The notes: generated by a model from the letters alone, not told the origin. Counted from the stretch's first letter, positions 8,645 through 15,443 are shown. The stretch is 19,267 nucleotides of DNA from Chloroflexota bacterium (GCA_016200785.1 JACQED010000430.1:1-19267), one strand, 5' to 3'. Program-made: numbers and translations.

Positions 8645-8926
8645 TCACTTGGCAATACGTTCCACGTCGATTTCTCCCGGCGCGATCGCGCGGCGCGGTT
8701 CGTCCTCTTCGGGCCGAAAGGTTCGCTTGGTCCGCACGGGCGGACGCGCCATTTGATAGATCACCACGATCAGCCAGAAGCTAACCAGCACAACCGCCGG
8801 AATGGCGTAGAGCGAATAATAGGTCAGCAGCATCAGGCCGAGCCAGATTATGACGCCGACGATGACTTTGACAATCTGCCACGAGAGGCGCATGACACCG
8901 GGTTTTCGAGTCGGTTTTTCTTCCAT
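8645..8926 (-). CDS. Small two-helix membrane protein, unknown function
   Basis: A 93-residue protein is read from ATG at 8926 (MEEKPTRKPGVMRLSW). A longer reading from 8995 adds 23 residues with no sign of being coding, so the shorter one is preferred. Residues ~17-60 form a helical hairpin (IVKVIVGVIIWLGLMLLTYY, then AIPAVVLVSFWLIVVIYQM) followed by a basic then acidic cytoplasmic tail (RTKRTFRPEEDEPRR). No family is recognised. It is the first gene of the apparent operon with two response regulators and the GT2/BcsB-like synthase, six bases before the receiver gene. A role as small accessory or sensory subunit is possible but unproven. Confidence 0.75.
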   Translation of the reverse strand: MEEKPTRKPGVMRLSWQIVKVIVGVIIWLGLMLLTYYSLYAIPAVVLVSFWLIVVIYQMARPPVRTKRTFRPEEDEPRRAIAPGEIDVERIAK

Positions 8927-9093
8927 AACGAGTCTCTTCTGTCCGTTCCAGAAAATTGATTCGCCCGACCAGTTTGTCGAGCGACCCATGACCAATCCAA
9001 CCCTGGCGACGATACCTTCTTGGCCGTGCCCGCTGATTTGTCCCAGGCTGGCCTGGCTGCGGCATTAGGCCATTAGTACCCTGGGGGCAAGGT

Positions 9094-9123
9094 TATTCTA
9101 GCATGAGAATAGAACCCGTACAA
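9094..9123 (-). promoter_or_regulatory. Promoter with overlapping operator-like palindrome
   Basis: On the minus strand, TTGTAC (9118-9123) and TAGAAT (9095-9100) are separated by exactly 17 bases, a sigma70-type layout with a strong -10 (5/6) and a weak -35 (3/6). A second TTGTAC lies nine bases further upstream (9127-9132). The -10 lies within an inverted repeat TATTCT-N6-AGAATA (9094-9099 and 9106-9111), a possible repressor site. The predicted transcript starts near 9088 and has a leader of about 160 bases before the small membrane protein at 8926. The leader (8927-9088) shows no recognised riboswitch. Confidence 0.55.
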
Positions 9124-9132
9124 CTGGTACAA
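9118..9132. repeat. Direct repeat GTACAA, 9-base period
   Basis: GTACAAC occurs at 9118-9124 and 9127-9133, separated by TG, and is flanked by CCC and GGGG so that the block is also weakly palindromic. It covers the -35 region of the predicted promoter, as tandem binding sites for an OmpR-type regulator would; this is inference. Confidence 0.4.
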
Positions 9133-9173
9133 CGGGGTATGTTTTAGTTTGAGTCGGGTTAGGGTCGCCCACC

Positions 9174-10619
9174 TCACGGCAGCGCCAGTATCAATAACCC
9201 CCGCGTGAGATCCGAGGCGTAGATACAGGTCGTCGCCTTACCTTTCGCCTCGCATCCGTGCAGTCGCACGCCATAGATGCCGTCGAAGATTCCACTGCCG
9301 AATACGCCCGTTCCACGCGCGGCCCGCACGGGTTGAGCAAAGGCCGGTTCGACGACCGGATTGTCCGGACGGCTCACGTCGTAACGGTACACTCGCACGC
9401 CGTCCTGATACCAGCCGACGTAAAGCAAATCGCCTTCGACGAGCAGGTTGTGCGGCGGCGAGAGGGCGTTGTCGAGTTTGAGGGCAAGGACTTCCTTCGG
9501 CGCGCTCAAGTCGCGGATGTCCCACAGCCGCAACTGGCTGAAGTCAGGCGGGTTGTAGTTCACTTCGTCCTCGATGAAGACAAAGTTGCCATTAGTTGTC
9601 GGGTAACCGTAGTGAACGTCAAAGCCCTCCGGCGCGATACTGCCCGGCTCATTGAGGGATGCAGCTTCTACGCCAGACTCGAGTGAGGCCTTGTCGAGAA
9701 TAACGAGGCCGCCCGCCCAGTACGAGACATACACCCGGTCGCCGACGATGGTCGTGTCGTGGACGAACGTCTTTGCCGTGCCGCTCGAGTCGAATTCGAG
9801 TTTGGGAGAGCGGTAGCGCCCGACTTCGCGGACGCGGCTCAAGTCGCGAATGTCCACCACACGCAGATCGGCGGTGTCGTCGGATGACACGAGTAGATAG
9901 TTCCCATCGCCGTGGGCGTCGGCGTCCACTTCGACGGTATGGACGTTGCACCAGTGGGCAGTGGAGCCGACGGCCTGACCGTGATAGTTGCCGATCAGCT
10001 GCGGCGCGCGCGGATCGGTGACTTCGACGATGGCGATCCCGCACGGCTCGCCAGGCCCGGAAGCGAAGCCCTGCGCTTCCATGGAAAGAACCAGATACGA
10101 GCGATCCGCCTGCCGGAAAGTCTTGACGTCGGAGGTGTACGTCGCTTCCTTCCACTCCCACGCGCCGATGAACTCGGGCCGGGACGGGTCGGTGACATCG
10201 GTGAGCATGAAGGCGCCCAGGTAACCGGCTGACTGAACGACGTAGAGCCGATCGCGGATCTCCAACAACCCGATCTCCCCATTGAAGCACACCTGCGTTG
10301 GCACGTATGCCACTTGCACGAGTCCATCCGTGGGCAGGTCAAACGGCGATTGTTGCTTGCAATCACCCAGGGGCAACTTAGACTGAATGAGGGTCAGCGA
10401 TCCCAGGTAAGTGCGATCTGTCGTAAGGAGTTCGGGCAGGGGCGTTGGGCTGCCCTCGGGCGACGCAGTCACTCCGGGCGTCGAGGGCGCGGTCGAGGAC
10501 GGCGCCGGGAGCGGCGTCCAAACGGTCGCAGTCGCAGGCCCCATCACGGTTTGGCACGCCAGCGAGGCCAGCCCGAGGACGACGATGCCGCGACGAAGAG
10601 GAAACCATTTGTGATTCAA
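9174..10619 (-). CDS. LVIVD-repeat beta-propeller lipoprotein
   Basis: The 481-residue protein is read from TTG at 10619, which overlaps the previous stop as TTGA. From there it has a short lipoprotein signal peptide (RRGIVVLGLASLAC, lipidated Cys at 22), which decides this start. The frame stays open up to 11012, but that extension runs through the neighbouring gene in a shadow frame. A Thr/Ser/Pro-rich linker (about 30-60) precedes a chain of LVIVD-type blades: LGAFMLTDVTDPSRPEFIG, GIAIVEVTDPRAPQLIG, DLRVVDIRDLSRVREVG, LRLWDIRDLSAPKEVLAL and GVRVYRYDVSRPDNPV. Such propellers sit outside the cytoplasmic membrane and usually bind ligands or partners. No catalytic residues are recognised. It is the last gene of the unit with the membrane protein and the ChlI-type ATPase. 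Confidence 0.87.
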   Translation of the reverse strand: MNHKWFPLRRGIVVLGLASLACQTVMGPATATVWTPLPAPSSTAPSTPGVTASPEGSPTPLPELLTTDRTYLGSLTLIQSKLPLGDCKQQSPFDLPTDGLVQVAYVPTQVCFNGEIGLLEIRDRLYVVQSAGYLGAFMLTDVTDPSRPEFIGAWEWKEATYTSDVKTFRQADRSYLVLSMEAQGFASGPGEPCGIAIVEVTDPRAPQLIGNYHGQAVGSTAHWCNVHTVEVDADAHGDGNYLLVSSDDTADLRVVDIRDLSRVREVGRYRSPKLEFDSSGTAKTFVHDTTIVGDRVYVSYWAGGLVILDKASLESGVEAASLNEPGSIAPEGFDVHYGYPTTNGNFVFIEDEVNYNPPDFSQLRLWDIRDLSAPKEVLALKLDNALSPPHNLLVEGDLLYVGWYQDGVRVYRYDVSRPDNPVVEPAFAQPVRAARGTGVFGSGIFDGIYGVRLHGCEAKGKATTCIYASDLTRGLLILALP

Positions 10620-11266
10620 GTTGATCGAGCCTTGCGGCGCAATCCGTCGAGAGCGCCGAGGCCGATCGAAATAGATCCGACGGCCAGGGCGATTGGCCCC
10701 CAGTTGAGGCGCGGAGGCGCGTCGAACAAAACGGCGAGCGAATGCCAGACGGTCACGAGGGCGCGGGCCGTAAAGCCGAGGGCGACTGCGGCGAGGAGGC
10801 CCAGCGCCACGCCCCGCCACTGAGCCGAACGGACCACCGAGGGCTGAGAGTGCGCCGCGAGCGGGACTGAACTGAGGAGAACCGCCGCGATCGTCACGAT
10901 GCCCAAGATCAGAGTCGGGCGTAGTTCGGGGTCGGTTGGCGCAGAGAGGATGAATGGATATTCGGGCAGGATGGCAATCGCGCCGAGGAGCCCGACGGCG
11001 CGGGCGGGCCATCGCACCCAGGATGAAAGGCCCGGCGTCGCGGCGGCAAGCGCGGTCAGGATCACAATCGCGCTGAGCGGCGCGAGGAAGTCAAACCGAC
11101 TCAGCCGCAGGCTCCCGTCGCGCACACCGGGGAGGAACGTGATCCACTCGGCCAGTTCGTAGCCATTCAGGTTGAGCGCCGCCGCGCGGTGGGCGATCCA
11201 CGGCGCCCAGTAGCCGGCCCAGACGAGCGCCAGGCCGAGCCAGGTCGCGCCCCGCCCCAGCCTCAC
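10616..11266 (-). CDS. Multi-spanning membrane protein, unknown function
   Basis: A 216-residue hydrophobic protein with about five or six membrane helices (for example LGLALVWAGYWAPWIAH, FLAPLSAIVILTALAAATPG, LILGIVTIAAVLLSSVPLAA, GVALGLLAAVALGFTARAL and IALAVGSISIGLGALDGL) and a basic C-terminus (LRRKARST). The family is not recognised. It starts with GTG at 11266, overlapping the stop of the ChlI-type ATPase as GTGA, and ends overlapping the TTG start of the LVIVD lipoprotein. The three genes are therefore almost certainly co-translated. Confidence 0.8.
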   Translation of the reverse strand: MRLGRGATWLGLALVWAGYWAPWIAHRAAALNLNGYELAEWITFLPGVRDGSLRLSRFDFLAPLSAIVILTALAAATPGLSSWVRWPARAVGLLGAIAILPEYPFILSAPTDPELRPTLILGIVTIAAVLLSSVPLAAHSQPSVVRSAQWRGVALGLLAAVALGFTARALVTVWHSLAVLFDAPPRLNWGPIALAVGSISIGLGALDGLRRKARST

Positions 11267-12441
11267 GCGGGCCTGGCTCCGTCAGAAGGGAGCGGCGGGA
11301 TGAGTTCGTCGAGGGCGCGGCCGATCTCTTTTTCTTCGTGCTCCTGGGCAGTGAAATAATCAATCATGAACTGCGAACGGCGCAGGCGGACGGCCAATGG
11401 CGCGACGAGGCGCACGTCCTGCGCGGTGGCCGAGTCGCGGGCGTCCGCGGCGGCCAGAGCGCGGGCGGCTTCGAACATCGTAATCTCGGCGCGCAGTGAA
11501 TCGATCTGCAAGCGGCGCACGAGTTCGAGGCCGGCACGTTCGGCCTCGGGCGTAAGCCCGACCGAGGGCAGGAGGCGTCGGGCGGCGGCGATCTCGTCGC
11601 GCGCCACGAGCGTGTCGCCGGCGTAAGCCGCGATCACCGCGCGCGCGTTGGTCAGATAGTCGCGCACCCGGCGGTAGGCCGAGAGGCGCTCGGCCGGATC
11701 GCTCAGGCCGTGCACCATCAGCCGCAGACCGAAGCGGTCGAGTATCTGCGGGCGAAGTTTTCCCTCTTCGGGATTCATCGAACCGATCAAGACGAACCGG
11801 GCGCGATAGGTGGCGGCGTGCGGGCCGCGCCGAACGGTGCAAACACCCTGCGCGGCGGCGTCGAGGATGGCGTCAACGATTTCGTCGGTCAGCAGATTGA
11901 TCTCGTCGATGTAAAGCAGATTCTGATCGGCCAGCGCCAGGATGCCGCGCTGAAGCAGCAGACGCTGGTGGACGGCGGCGCGCTCGTTGATCCCGCCGAC
12001 CACATCTTCGAGGCGCGCGTTGAGCGGCAGTTCGATCAGCCGCACGTGATCGGGATGGGTGAGCGGCACTCGCTCGCCGTACTTCTTTGCGCAGTCGGGG
12101 CACACGGCGTCGATGCCGCCAATCTCGACGTCCTCCGGCATACAACCGTAGGGGCAACTGGAGCGCTGAACTTGCGGCAGGAGGTCAACCAGACTGCGGA
12201 CGGCGGTGGTCTTGCCCGTGCCGCGCGGGCCGACGAGCAGGATGCCGCTGATGGCGGGATTGATCAGGCCGAGCACGAGCGCCGTCTTCATCTCGGTCTG
12301 GCCGACCAGAGCGAGAAAGGGAAAAGGCAACGACTCGGCCAGGCCGCGATCTTCCGGCGAAGGCGCCGCGACAATACTGCTGGCGGAGACTTGCTCCACG
12401 AGGCGCATGAGAGAGGTAGGCCGGAGTCGAGGCTCGGTCAT
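11263..12441 (-). CDS. Magnesium-chelatase subunit I (ChlI/BchI)-type AAA+ ATPase
   Basis: The 392-residue protein is read from ATG at 12441, seven bases after the thioesterase stop. A start at 12579 would bury 131 bases in the upstream gene and is rejected. It contains Walker A GPRGTGKTT (71-79), Walker B LLYIDE (175-180), the GSMNPEEGKLRPQILDRFG segment with sensor 1 and the DRF arginine-finger region, and the LPL-ARLEDVVGGI segment typical of ChlI. A four-Cys insert (C96, C100, C114, C117; CPYGC and CPDC) after the first helix could bind zinc and occurs in some ChlI relatives. In chelatases this subunit drives metal insertion with the ChlD (VWA) and ChlH subunits. Neither is present here, so it may serve another complex or partner with a VWA protein elsewhere. 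Confidence 0.87.
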   Translation of the reverse strand: MTEPRLRPTSLMRLVEQVSASSIVAAPSPEDRGLAESLPFPFLALVGQTEMKTALVLGLINPAISGILLVGPRGTGKTTAVRSLVDLLPQVQRSSCPYGCMPEDVEIGGIDAVCPDCAKKYGERVPLTHPDHVRLIELPLNARLEDVVGGINERAAVHQRLLLQRGILALADQNLLYIDEINLLTDEIVDAILDAAAQGVCTVRRGPHAATYRARFVLIGSMNPEEGKLRPQILDRFGLRLMVHGLSDPAERLSAYRRVRDYLTNARAVIAAYAGDTLVARDEIAAARRLLPSVGLTPEAERAGLELVRRLQIDSLRAEITMFEAARALAAADARDSATAQDVRLVAPLAVRLRRSQFMIDYFTAQEHEEKEIGRALDELIPPLPSDGARPA

Positions 12442-12448
12442 GATCGAG

Positions 12449-12925
12449 TCAAGCGCCTGCCTGGTTTCGCTGGCGGAGACGGTAGGCCTGCCGTTCTCTG
12501 GCGGCTTCCATTCGCGCGCGTTCCGCGTCGGTTTCGGCGACGAGCGGCGGGACGGGCGCCGGGCGTTCGCGCTCGTCAATGGCGACGTAGACGATGTGCG
12601 CGGTGTTGGTGTGTGTCTGCTCGCCGGTGAGCGGGTTCTCGGCCGTCACCTTCACTTCCACCTCCATCGACGTGCGGCCGACCCACGTCAATTCGGCGTT
12701 CAAGGTCAGCAAGTCGCCGATGTGCACCGGCTCGCGGACTGTCATGTTGTCTATCGCGACGGTGACGCACGACTTGCGCGCGTGGCGGATGGCGGCGAGG
12801 CCGCCGGCCTCGTCGGCCAGTTTCATGATCCAGCCGCCGTGGACATTTCCGCGCGCGTTGGCGTGCTCCGGTTGCATGAAGGTGCTCAACGCCACGCGCG
12901 AGGCGCCGATCGGCTTGCCCTCCAT
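12449..12925 (-). CDS. Hotdog-fold acyl-CoA thioesterase (YciA/BFIT-like)
   Basis: A 158-residue single-hotdog protein. ARGNVHGGWIMKLADEAGG (about 24-42) is the hallmark helix of the YciA/BFIT acyl-CoA thioesterases, with the acidic residue of LADEAG as likely catalytic base. SCVTVAIDNMTVREPVHIGD and the strand segment SMEVEVKVTAENPLTGE continue the fold. It should hydrolyse acyl-CoA esters in the cytoplasm; chain-length preference is not visible. The start is ATG at 12925, sharing one base with the upstream stop (TGATG); a TTG one codon earlier is less likely. The C-terminal 25 residues are charged and helical (ERARMEAARERQAYRLRQRN). Its place before the ChlI-type ATPase is probably transcriptional convenience. 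Confidence 0.9.
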   Translation of the reverse strand: MEGKPIGASRVALSTFMQPEHANARGNVHGGWIMKLADEAGGLAAIRHARKSCVTVAIDNMTVREPVHIGDLLTLNAELTWVGRTSMEVEVKVTAENPLTGEQTHTNTAHIVYVAIDERERPAPVPPLVAETDAERARMEAARERQAYRLRQRNQAGA

Positions 12926-13296
12926 CAATCCATGTCGGGCCGGGTTTCCTCGACCGCGTCGGGCGTATAAAGGCGCTCCGGCTCTTCGTCGAAGACGTCG
13001 ATGGTGTCGTAGGTCAGTTCGGACATCATCGGCGGAAGCGGCACAGTGGCCGGGAGCGGCACCCTGGGCGGGCTGGGAGGCGGCGCACGGCGCGGGATGG
13101 TTTCGTCAACCGCGCGCTTTCGAAGCACGCGAAAGTCGTTGCTCAGCCAGCCGACGTACTCGCCCCTCACGGCGTAAACCTGATTCGTGCCCGCCGGCAC
13201 CCAGCCGATCCACTCACCGATCTGATTGTAGATGTAACCCTCGTGAAATAGCCCTGCCCAATCGCCCCGGGTTGAATAAAGAGGAACGAGTTTCAT
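12925..13296 (-). CDS. Beta-flower-like small protein with Pro-rich linker and acidic tail
   Basis: A 123-residue protein is read from ATG at 13296, which has AGGAG six bases upstream. Residues ~1-62 are short repeats of a Tyr/Gly/Trp pattern (PLYSTRGDWAGLF, YIYNQIGEWIGWV, QVYAVRGEYVGWL), three to four strands like the four-fold beta-flower family found in environmental bacteria. Then come a Pro-rich linker (RRAPPPSPPRVPLPATVPLP) and an acidic C-terminus (DVFDEEPERLYTPDAVEE). No signal peptide is seen, so it is probably cytoplasmic. It is the first gene of its unit, behind the promoter at 13338-13365. Its function is unknown; family assignment is by pattern only. Confidence 0.75.
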   Translation of the reverse strand: MKLVPLYSTRGDWAGLFHEGYIYNQIGEWIGWVPAGTNQVYAVRGEYVGWLSNDFRVLRKRAVDETIPRRAPPPSPPRVPLPATVPLPPMMSELTYDTIDVFDEEPERLYTPDAVEETRPDMD

Positions 13297-13302
13297 AACG
13301 CT

Positions 13303-13307
13303 CTCCT
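13303..13307 (-). promoter_or_regulatory. Ribosome binding site that fixes the start at 13296
   Basis: AGGAG on the minus strand lies six bases before ATG at 13296. An ATG eight codons earlier (13320) lacks such a site and would shorten the leader after the TATAAT at 13338-13343 to almost nothing. Confidence 0.7.
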
Positions 13308-13337
13308 GCATCTGCCCCAAATGAAAAACCGAGGGTG

Positions 13338-13365
13338 ATTATACGCGAGGTTGGGCCGGGGGCAA
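13338..13365 (-). promoter_or_regulatory. Sigma70-type promoter for the beta-flower/thioesterase/ChlI-type unit
   Basis: On the minus strand, TTGCCC (13360-13365) and a perfect TATAAT (13338-13343) have 16 bases between them. The -10 overlaps the TAA stop of the GT4 gene. The start of transcription would be near 13331, giving a leader of about 35 bases that contains the AGGAG site. Confidence 0.6.
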
Positions 13366-14493
13366 AACCATCGTTCGATAGATGTCAAGCAATTGCCTCG
13401 CCGCTCTGCCCCAGGTGAACTGGCGCGCGCGGGCGCGACCTTGGGCGATAAGAGTCCGGCGGAGATTGTCGTCCTCGCAGACGCGACGCAGGGCGGCGGC
13501 GAGGCCGTCCACGTCGCGCGGGTCGGCGAGCAACGCGGCGCCGCCGGCGACTTCGGGCAGGCACGAGGCGGTGGAGGTGACGACGGGCGTCCCGCAGGCC
13601 ATCGCTTCGAGGACGGGCAGGCCGAAACCTTCGTACAGCGAAGGGTAGGCGAACGCCCGCGCCGCGCTGTACAACGCCGGCAGATCGTCGTCGGCGACGA
13701 AGCCGGGAAAGAGGACGCGGCCCTCCAAACCGAGGCGCGTGACTTCGGCGAAGATGGAGTCATACAACCAACCCTTGCTCCCAACAATGACTAACGAACA
13801 ATGATCGATGAACCATGATTGAGCGAACGCCCGAATGAGTCGGACGTAGTTCTTGCGCGGCTGGAGCGTGCCGACGGAGAGGATGAAAGCAGAGTCGCCG
13901 AGGCCGCAGCGGGCGCGAACTGCGGCGAGGGCGGCGGGGTCGGCAATGGGCTGAAAGGCAGCGTCTACGCCGCTGTAGAGGACGGTGATTTGTTCGGGCG
14001 GCGTGCGGTAGAGTTCCATCAGGTCGGCGCGGGTGGCTTCGGAGTCGGCGAGGACGCGGGTCGCGCGGCGCACCGAGCGCGGGACGACGGCGTCGAGGTA
14101 GCGTTTCAACCCCGGCGCGGCCGAGTCGGGATCGCGCACGAACGAGAGATCGTGGACGGTCAACAGGGTCGGCGTGCCGGGGAGAGTCGGCGGCAGGGTG
14201 AAGTCGGGCGAATGGTAGAGATCGAGCGGGCCGAGCGCGAGTTGGATCGGGATCGGCAGGCGGGCGCGGTGCCAGACTCGCGCAAGCCATTTGTCGTGGA
14301 TGGGCAGATGAAAGACCGACGAACGCGCCGGAAGCGGCGGCAGAGGATACGGCAGCGGTGGAGGCGAAGCGACGAAGATGCGATAGACGTTCGTCTCGTC
14401 GGCGGCGGCCAGCGCGCGCAGGAGTTCGCGCACGTAACGGCCAATGCCGCCCCCTTGCCGGGCAGCCGAAGTGGCGTCGAAGCCGATGCGCAT
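13339..14493 (-). CDS. GT4-family glycosyltransferase (GT-B fold)
   Basis: A 384-residue cytoplasmic sugar transferase. The N-terminal acceptor domain starts with MRIGFDATSAAR and the Gly-rich GGGIGRYV loop. TVHDLSF (112-118) and ILSVGTLQPRKN (204-215) are typical of the family, and the E-x7-E nucleotide-sugar motif is E288/E296 in YEGFGLPVLEAMACGTPV. It should add one sugar to a growing lipid-linked oligosaccharide. It is the last gene before the promoter at 13338 and belongs with the GtrA, ligase and decarboxylase genes upstream. Oddity: residues ~225-237 (SWFIDHCSLVI), between the two domain cores, are encoded by AT-richer degenerate heptamers (13785-13819) instead of the longer linker usual here, so this part may be repeat-derived. 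Confidence 0.92.
   Translation of the reverse strand: MRIGFDATSAARQGGGIGRYVRELLRALAAADETNVYRIFVASPPPLPYPLPPLPARSSVFHLPIHDKWLARVWHRARLPIPIQLALGPLDLYHSPDFTLPPTLPGTPTLLTVHDLSFVRDPDSAAPGLKRYLDAVVPRSVRRATRVLADSEATRADLMELYRTPPEQITVLYSGVDAAFQPIADPAALAAVRARCGLGDSAFILSVGTLQPRKNYVRLIRAFAQSWFIDHCSLVIVGSKGWLYDSIFAEVTRLGLEGRVLFPGFVADDDLPALYSAARAFAYPSLYEGFGLPVLEAMACGTPVVTSTASCLPEVAGGAALLADPRDVDGLAAALRRVCEDDNLRRTLIAQGRARARQFTWGRAARQLLDIYRTMVLPPAQPRV
13785..13819. repeat. Degenerate heptamer repeat inside the GT4 gene
   Basis: Five consecutive 7-mers on the plus strand: CAATGAC, TAACGAA, CAATGAT, CGATGAA, CCATGAT (consensus CNATGAN, the second deviating). GC content is clearly below the surroundings. The block is in frame and translated as part of the GT4 protein. 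Confidence 0.6.
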
Positions 14494-14507
14494 GCCTCAC
14501 CCCCCAT

Positions 14508-14555
14508 CCCCGGCTCCCGAAGCGGCGGCGAGGCGCGCTCGCTTCAGGAGAGGGG
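14508..14555. repeat. Intergenic palindrome (REP-like hairpin) before the GT4 gene
   Basis: CTCCCGAAGCG (14514-14524) faces CGCTTCAGGAG (14540-14550). On the minus-strand RNA this is an 11-bp stem with one G-U pair, and outer CCCC/GGGG blocks (14508-14511, 14552-14555) can extend it. It fills the 73-base gap between the receiver gene and the GT4 gene. There is no T-run, so it is more like a dispersed palindrome or RNA-stability element than a terminator. Confidence 0.5.
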
Positions 14556-14566
14556 CGATTGGGATG

Positions 14567-14968
14567 CTAGCCCAACTTACGCGTCGCGCGTTTGGCGAGC
14601 AATGACTTGAGTTCGTCGGCCAATTGGCGGGCCGTGGCCGGCTTGGCGAAGTAGGCGTCAGCGCCAGCCGCCAGGCTCGCCGGCCGTCCGGTGGATTCCG
14701 GCTTGCTCGAAAGCATCACGATCGGCAGTTCAGCCGTGCTGTCGTCGGAGCGCAGTTGCTGGAGGATAGTGAAACCGCTGATATCGGGCATCATGATGTC
14801 GAGTATGATCGCGATCGGCCGTTCGCGCTTGAGCCATTCGAGGGCGGCCTGGCCGGTATAAACTCCCTCGGCTTGAAATCCCACGCCGCCCAGCATCATC
14901 ACGAGAAGTTTGGTGAGGTCTTGATCGTCATCCACGACCAAGACCTTTCCCTTAGGTAACGTCTCCAT
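14567..14968 (-). CDS. Stand-alone receiver-domain protein
   Basis: A 133-residue CheY-like protein: acidic residues D13/D14, phospho-acceptor D57 (IILDIMMPDISG), S87 in the Thr/Ser switch position and K109 (FAKPAT). There is no output domain; only a basic tail (LLAKRATRKLG) follows. It is not a close copy of the two receivers at 7469-8638 (Leu-Ser-Ser in place of Leu-Thr-Ala). ATG at 14968 overlaps the end of the GtrA gene by 17 bases. Its place inside a polysaccharide unit suggests it signals to, or is tuned with, surface-polymer export, but no partner is visible. Confidence 0.9.
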   Translation of the reverse strand: METLPKGKVLVVDDDQDLTKLLVMMLGGVGFQAEGVYTGQAALEWLKRERPIAIILDIMMPDISGFTILQQLRSDDSTAELPIVMLSSKPESTGRPASLAAGADAYFAKPATARQLADELKSLLAKRATRKLG

Positions 14969-15431
14969 AGGTCCACACTCGATTGATGAAGAAATTCCAG
15001 AAGAGCACCACGCCTACGGCGCAGGCCTGTGCCACGTTCGTGCCGAGCGCCAGCCCTTGCGTCGCGCCGAACATCGGCTGGAACACGGGGATGAGCCAGT
15101 TGCCCACCGCGCCGAAGATAGCCAGATTGATCCCCAGCCCGATGATGTTGACGCCGAAGAACTGAAGCAATTGTACTCTAATCGGCTTCGAGCGCGAGTC
15201 AGGATAAGTCCAATAGCGGTTCCAGACGAAACTACTCGTTACCGCGATGGTGAACGAGGCCGTCTTGGCATACAGCCGCTGCCTGTTGTCCACCAGGTGC
15301 AGGCCGAGCACGAGCAGGTTCAATATGCCGGTGTCAACAAAGAAGCCGATGGCGCCGACGACGAGAAACCTGCCGAAGCGTTCGAGTTCTTTGCGTTGGT
15401 TGGGAGCGACAGAGGTGAGGAGTCGAGTCAT
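14952..15431 (-). CDS. GtrA-family membrane protein
   Basis: A 159-residue protein with four predicted helices. The GtrA hallmarks are RFLVVGAIGFFVDTG (about 21-35) and the paired FVWNRYWTY (68-76) and FFINRVWTY (147-155) segments after helices 2 and 4. GtrA proteins are thought to move polyprenyl-phosphate-linked sugars across the membrane for surface-polysaccharide glycosylation. The start chosen is ATG at 15431, with AAGGA seven bases upstream; a start at 15461 would read through the palindromic repeat. It sits between the O-antigen ligase and GT4 genes, fitting a lipid-linked sugar pathway. Confidence 0.9.
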   Translation of the reverse strand: MTRLLTSVAPNQRKELERFGRFLVVGAIGFFVDTGILNLLVLGLHLVDNRQRLYAKTASFTIAVTSSFVWNRYWTYPDSRSKPIRVQLLQFFGVNIIGLGINLAIFGAVGNWLIPVFQPMFGATQGLALGTNVAQACAVGVVLFWNFFINRVWTYGDVT

Positions 15432-15438
15432 TCCATGA

Positions 15439-15443
15439 TCCTT
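15439..15443 (-). promoter_or_regulatory. Ribosome binding site of the GtrA gene
   Basis: AAGGA on the minus strand is seven bases before ATG at 15431. It supports that start over the in-frame codons upstream at 15455 and 15461. Confidence 0.55.

Noticed and set aside
8927..9088. Possible c-di-GMP riboswitch in the leader of the synthase operon
   Set aside because: The conserved GEMM-type segments are not present; only short GC-rich repeats are seen.
9112..9137. Terminator for the LVIVD gene
   Set aside because: CCCGT/ACGGG pairs only with a bulge and there is no T-run; the block fits promoter elements better.
9174..11012. Longer reading of the LVIVD gene from 11012
   Set aside because: The added ~130 residues run through the membrane-protein gene in another frame and are Arg/Pro-rich. 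The TTG at 10619 yields a clean lipoprotein signal peptide.
12442..12579. N-terminal extension of the ChlI-type ATPase to 12579
   Set aside because: It overlaps the thioesterase by 131 bases, has a composition typical of a shadow frame, and the family begins near MTEPRLRPTS.
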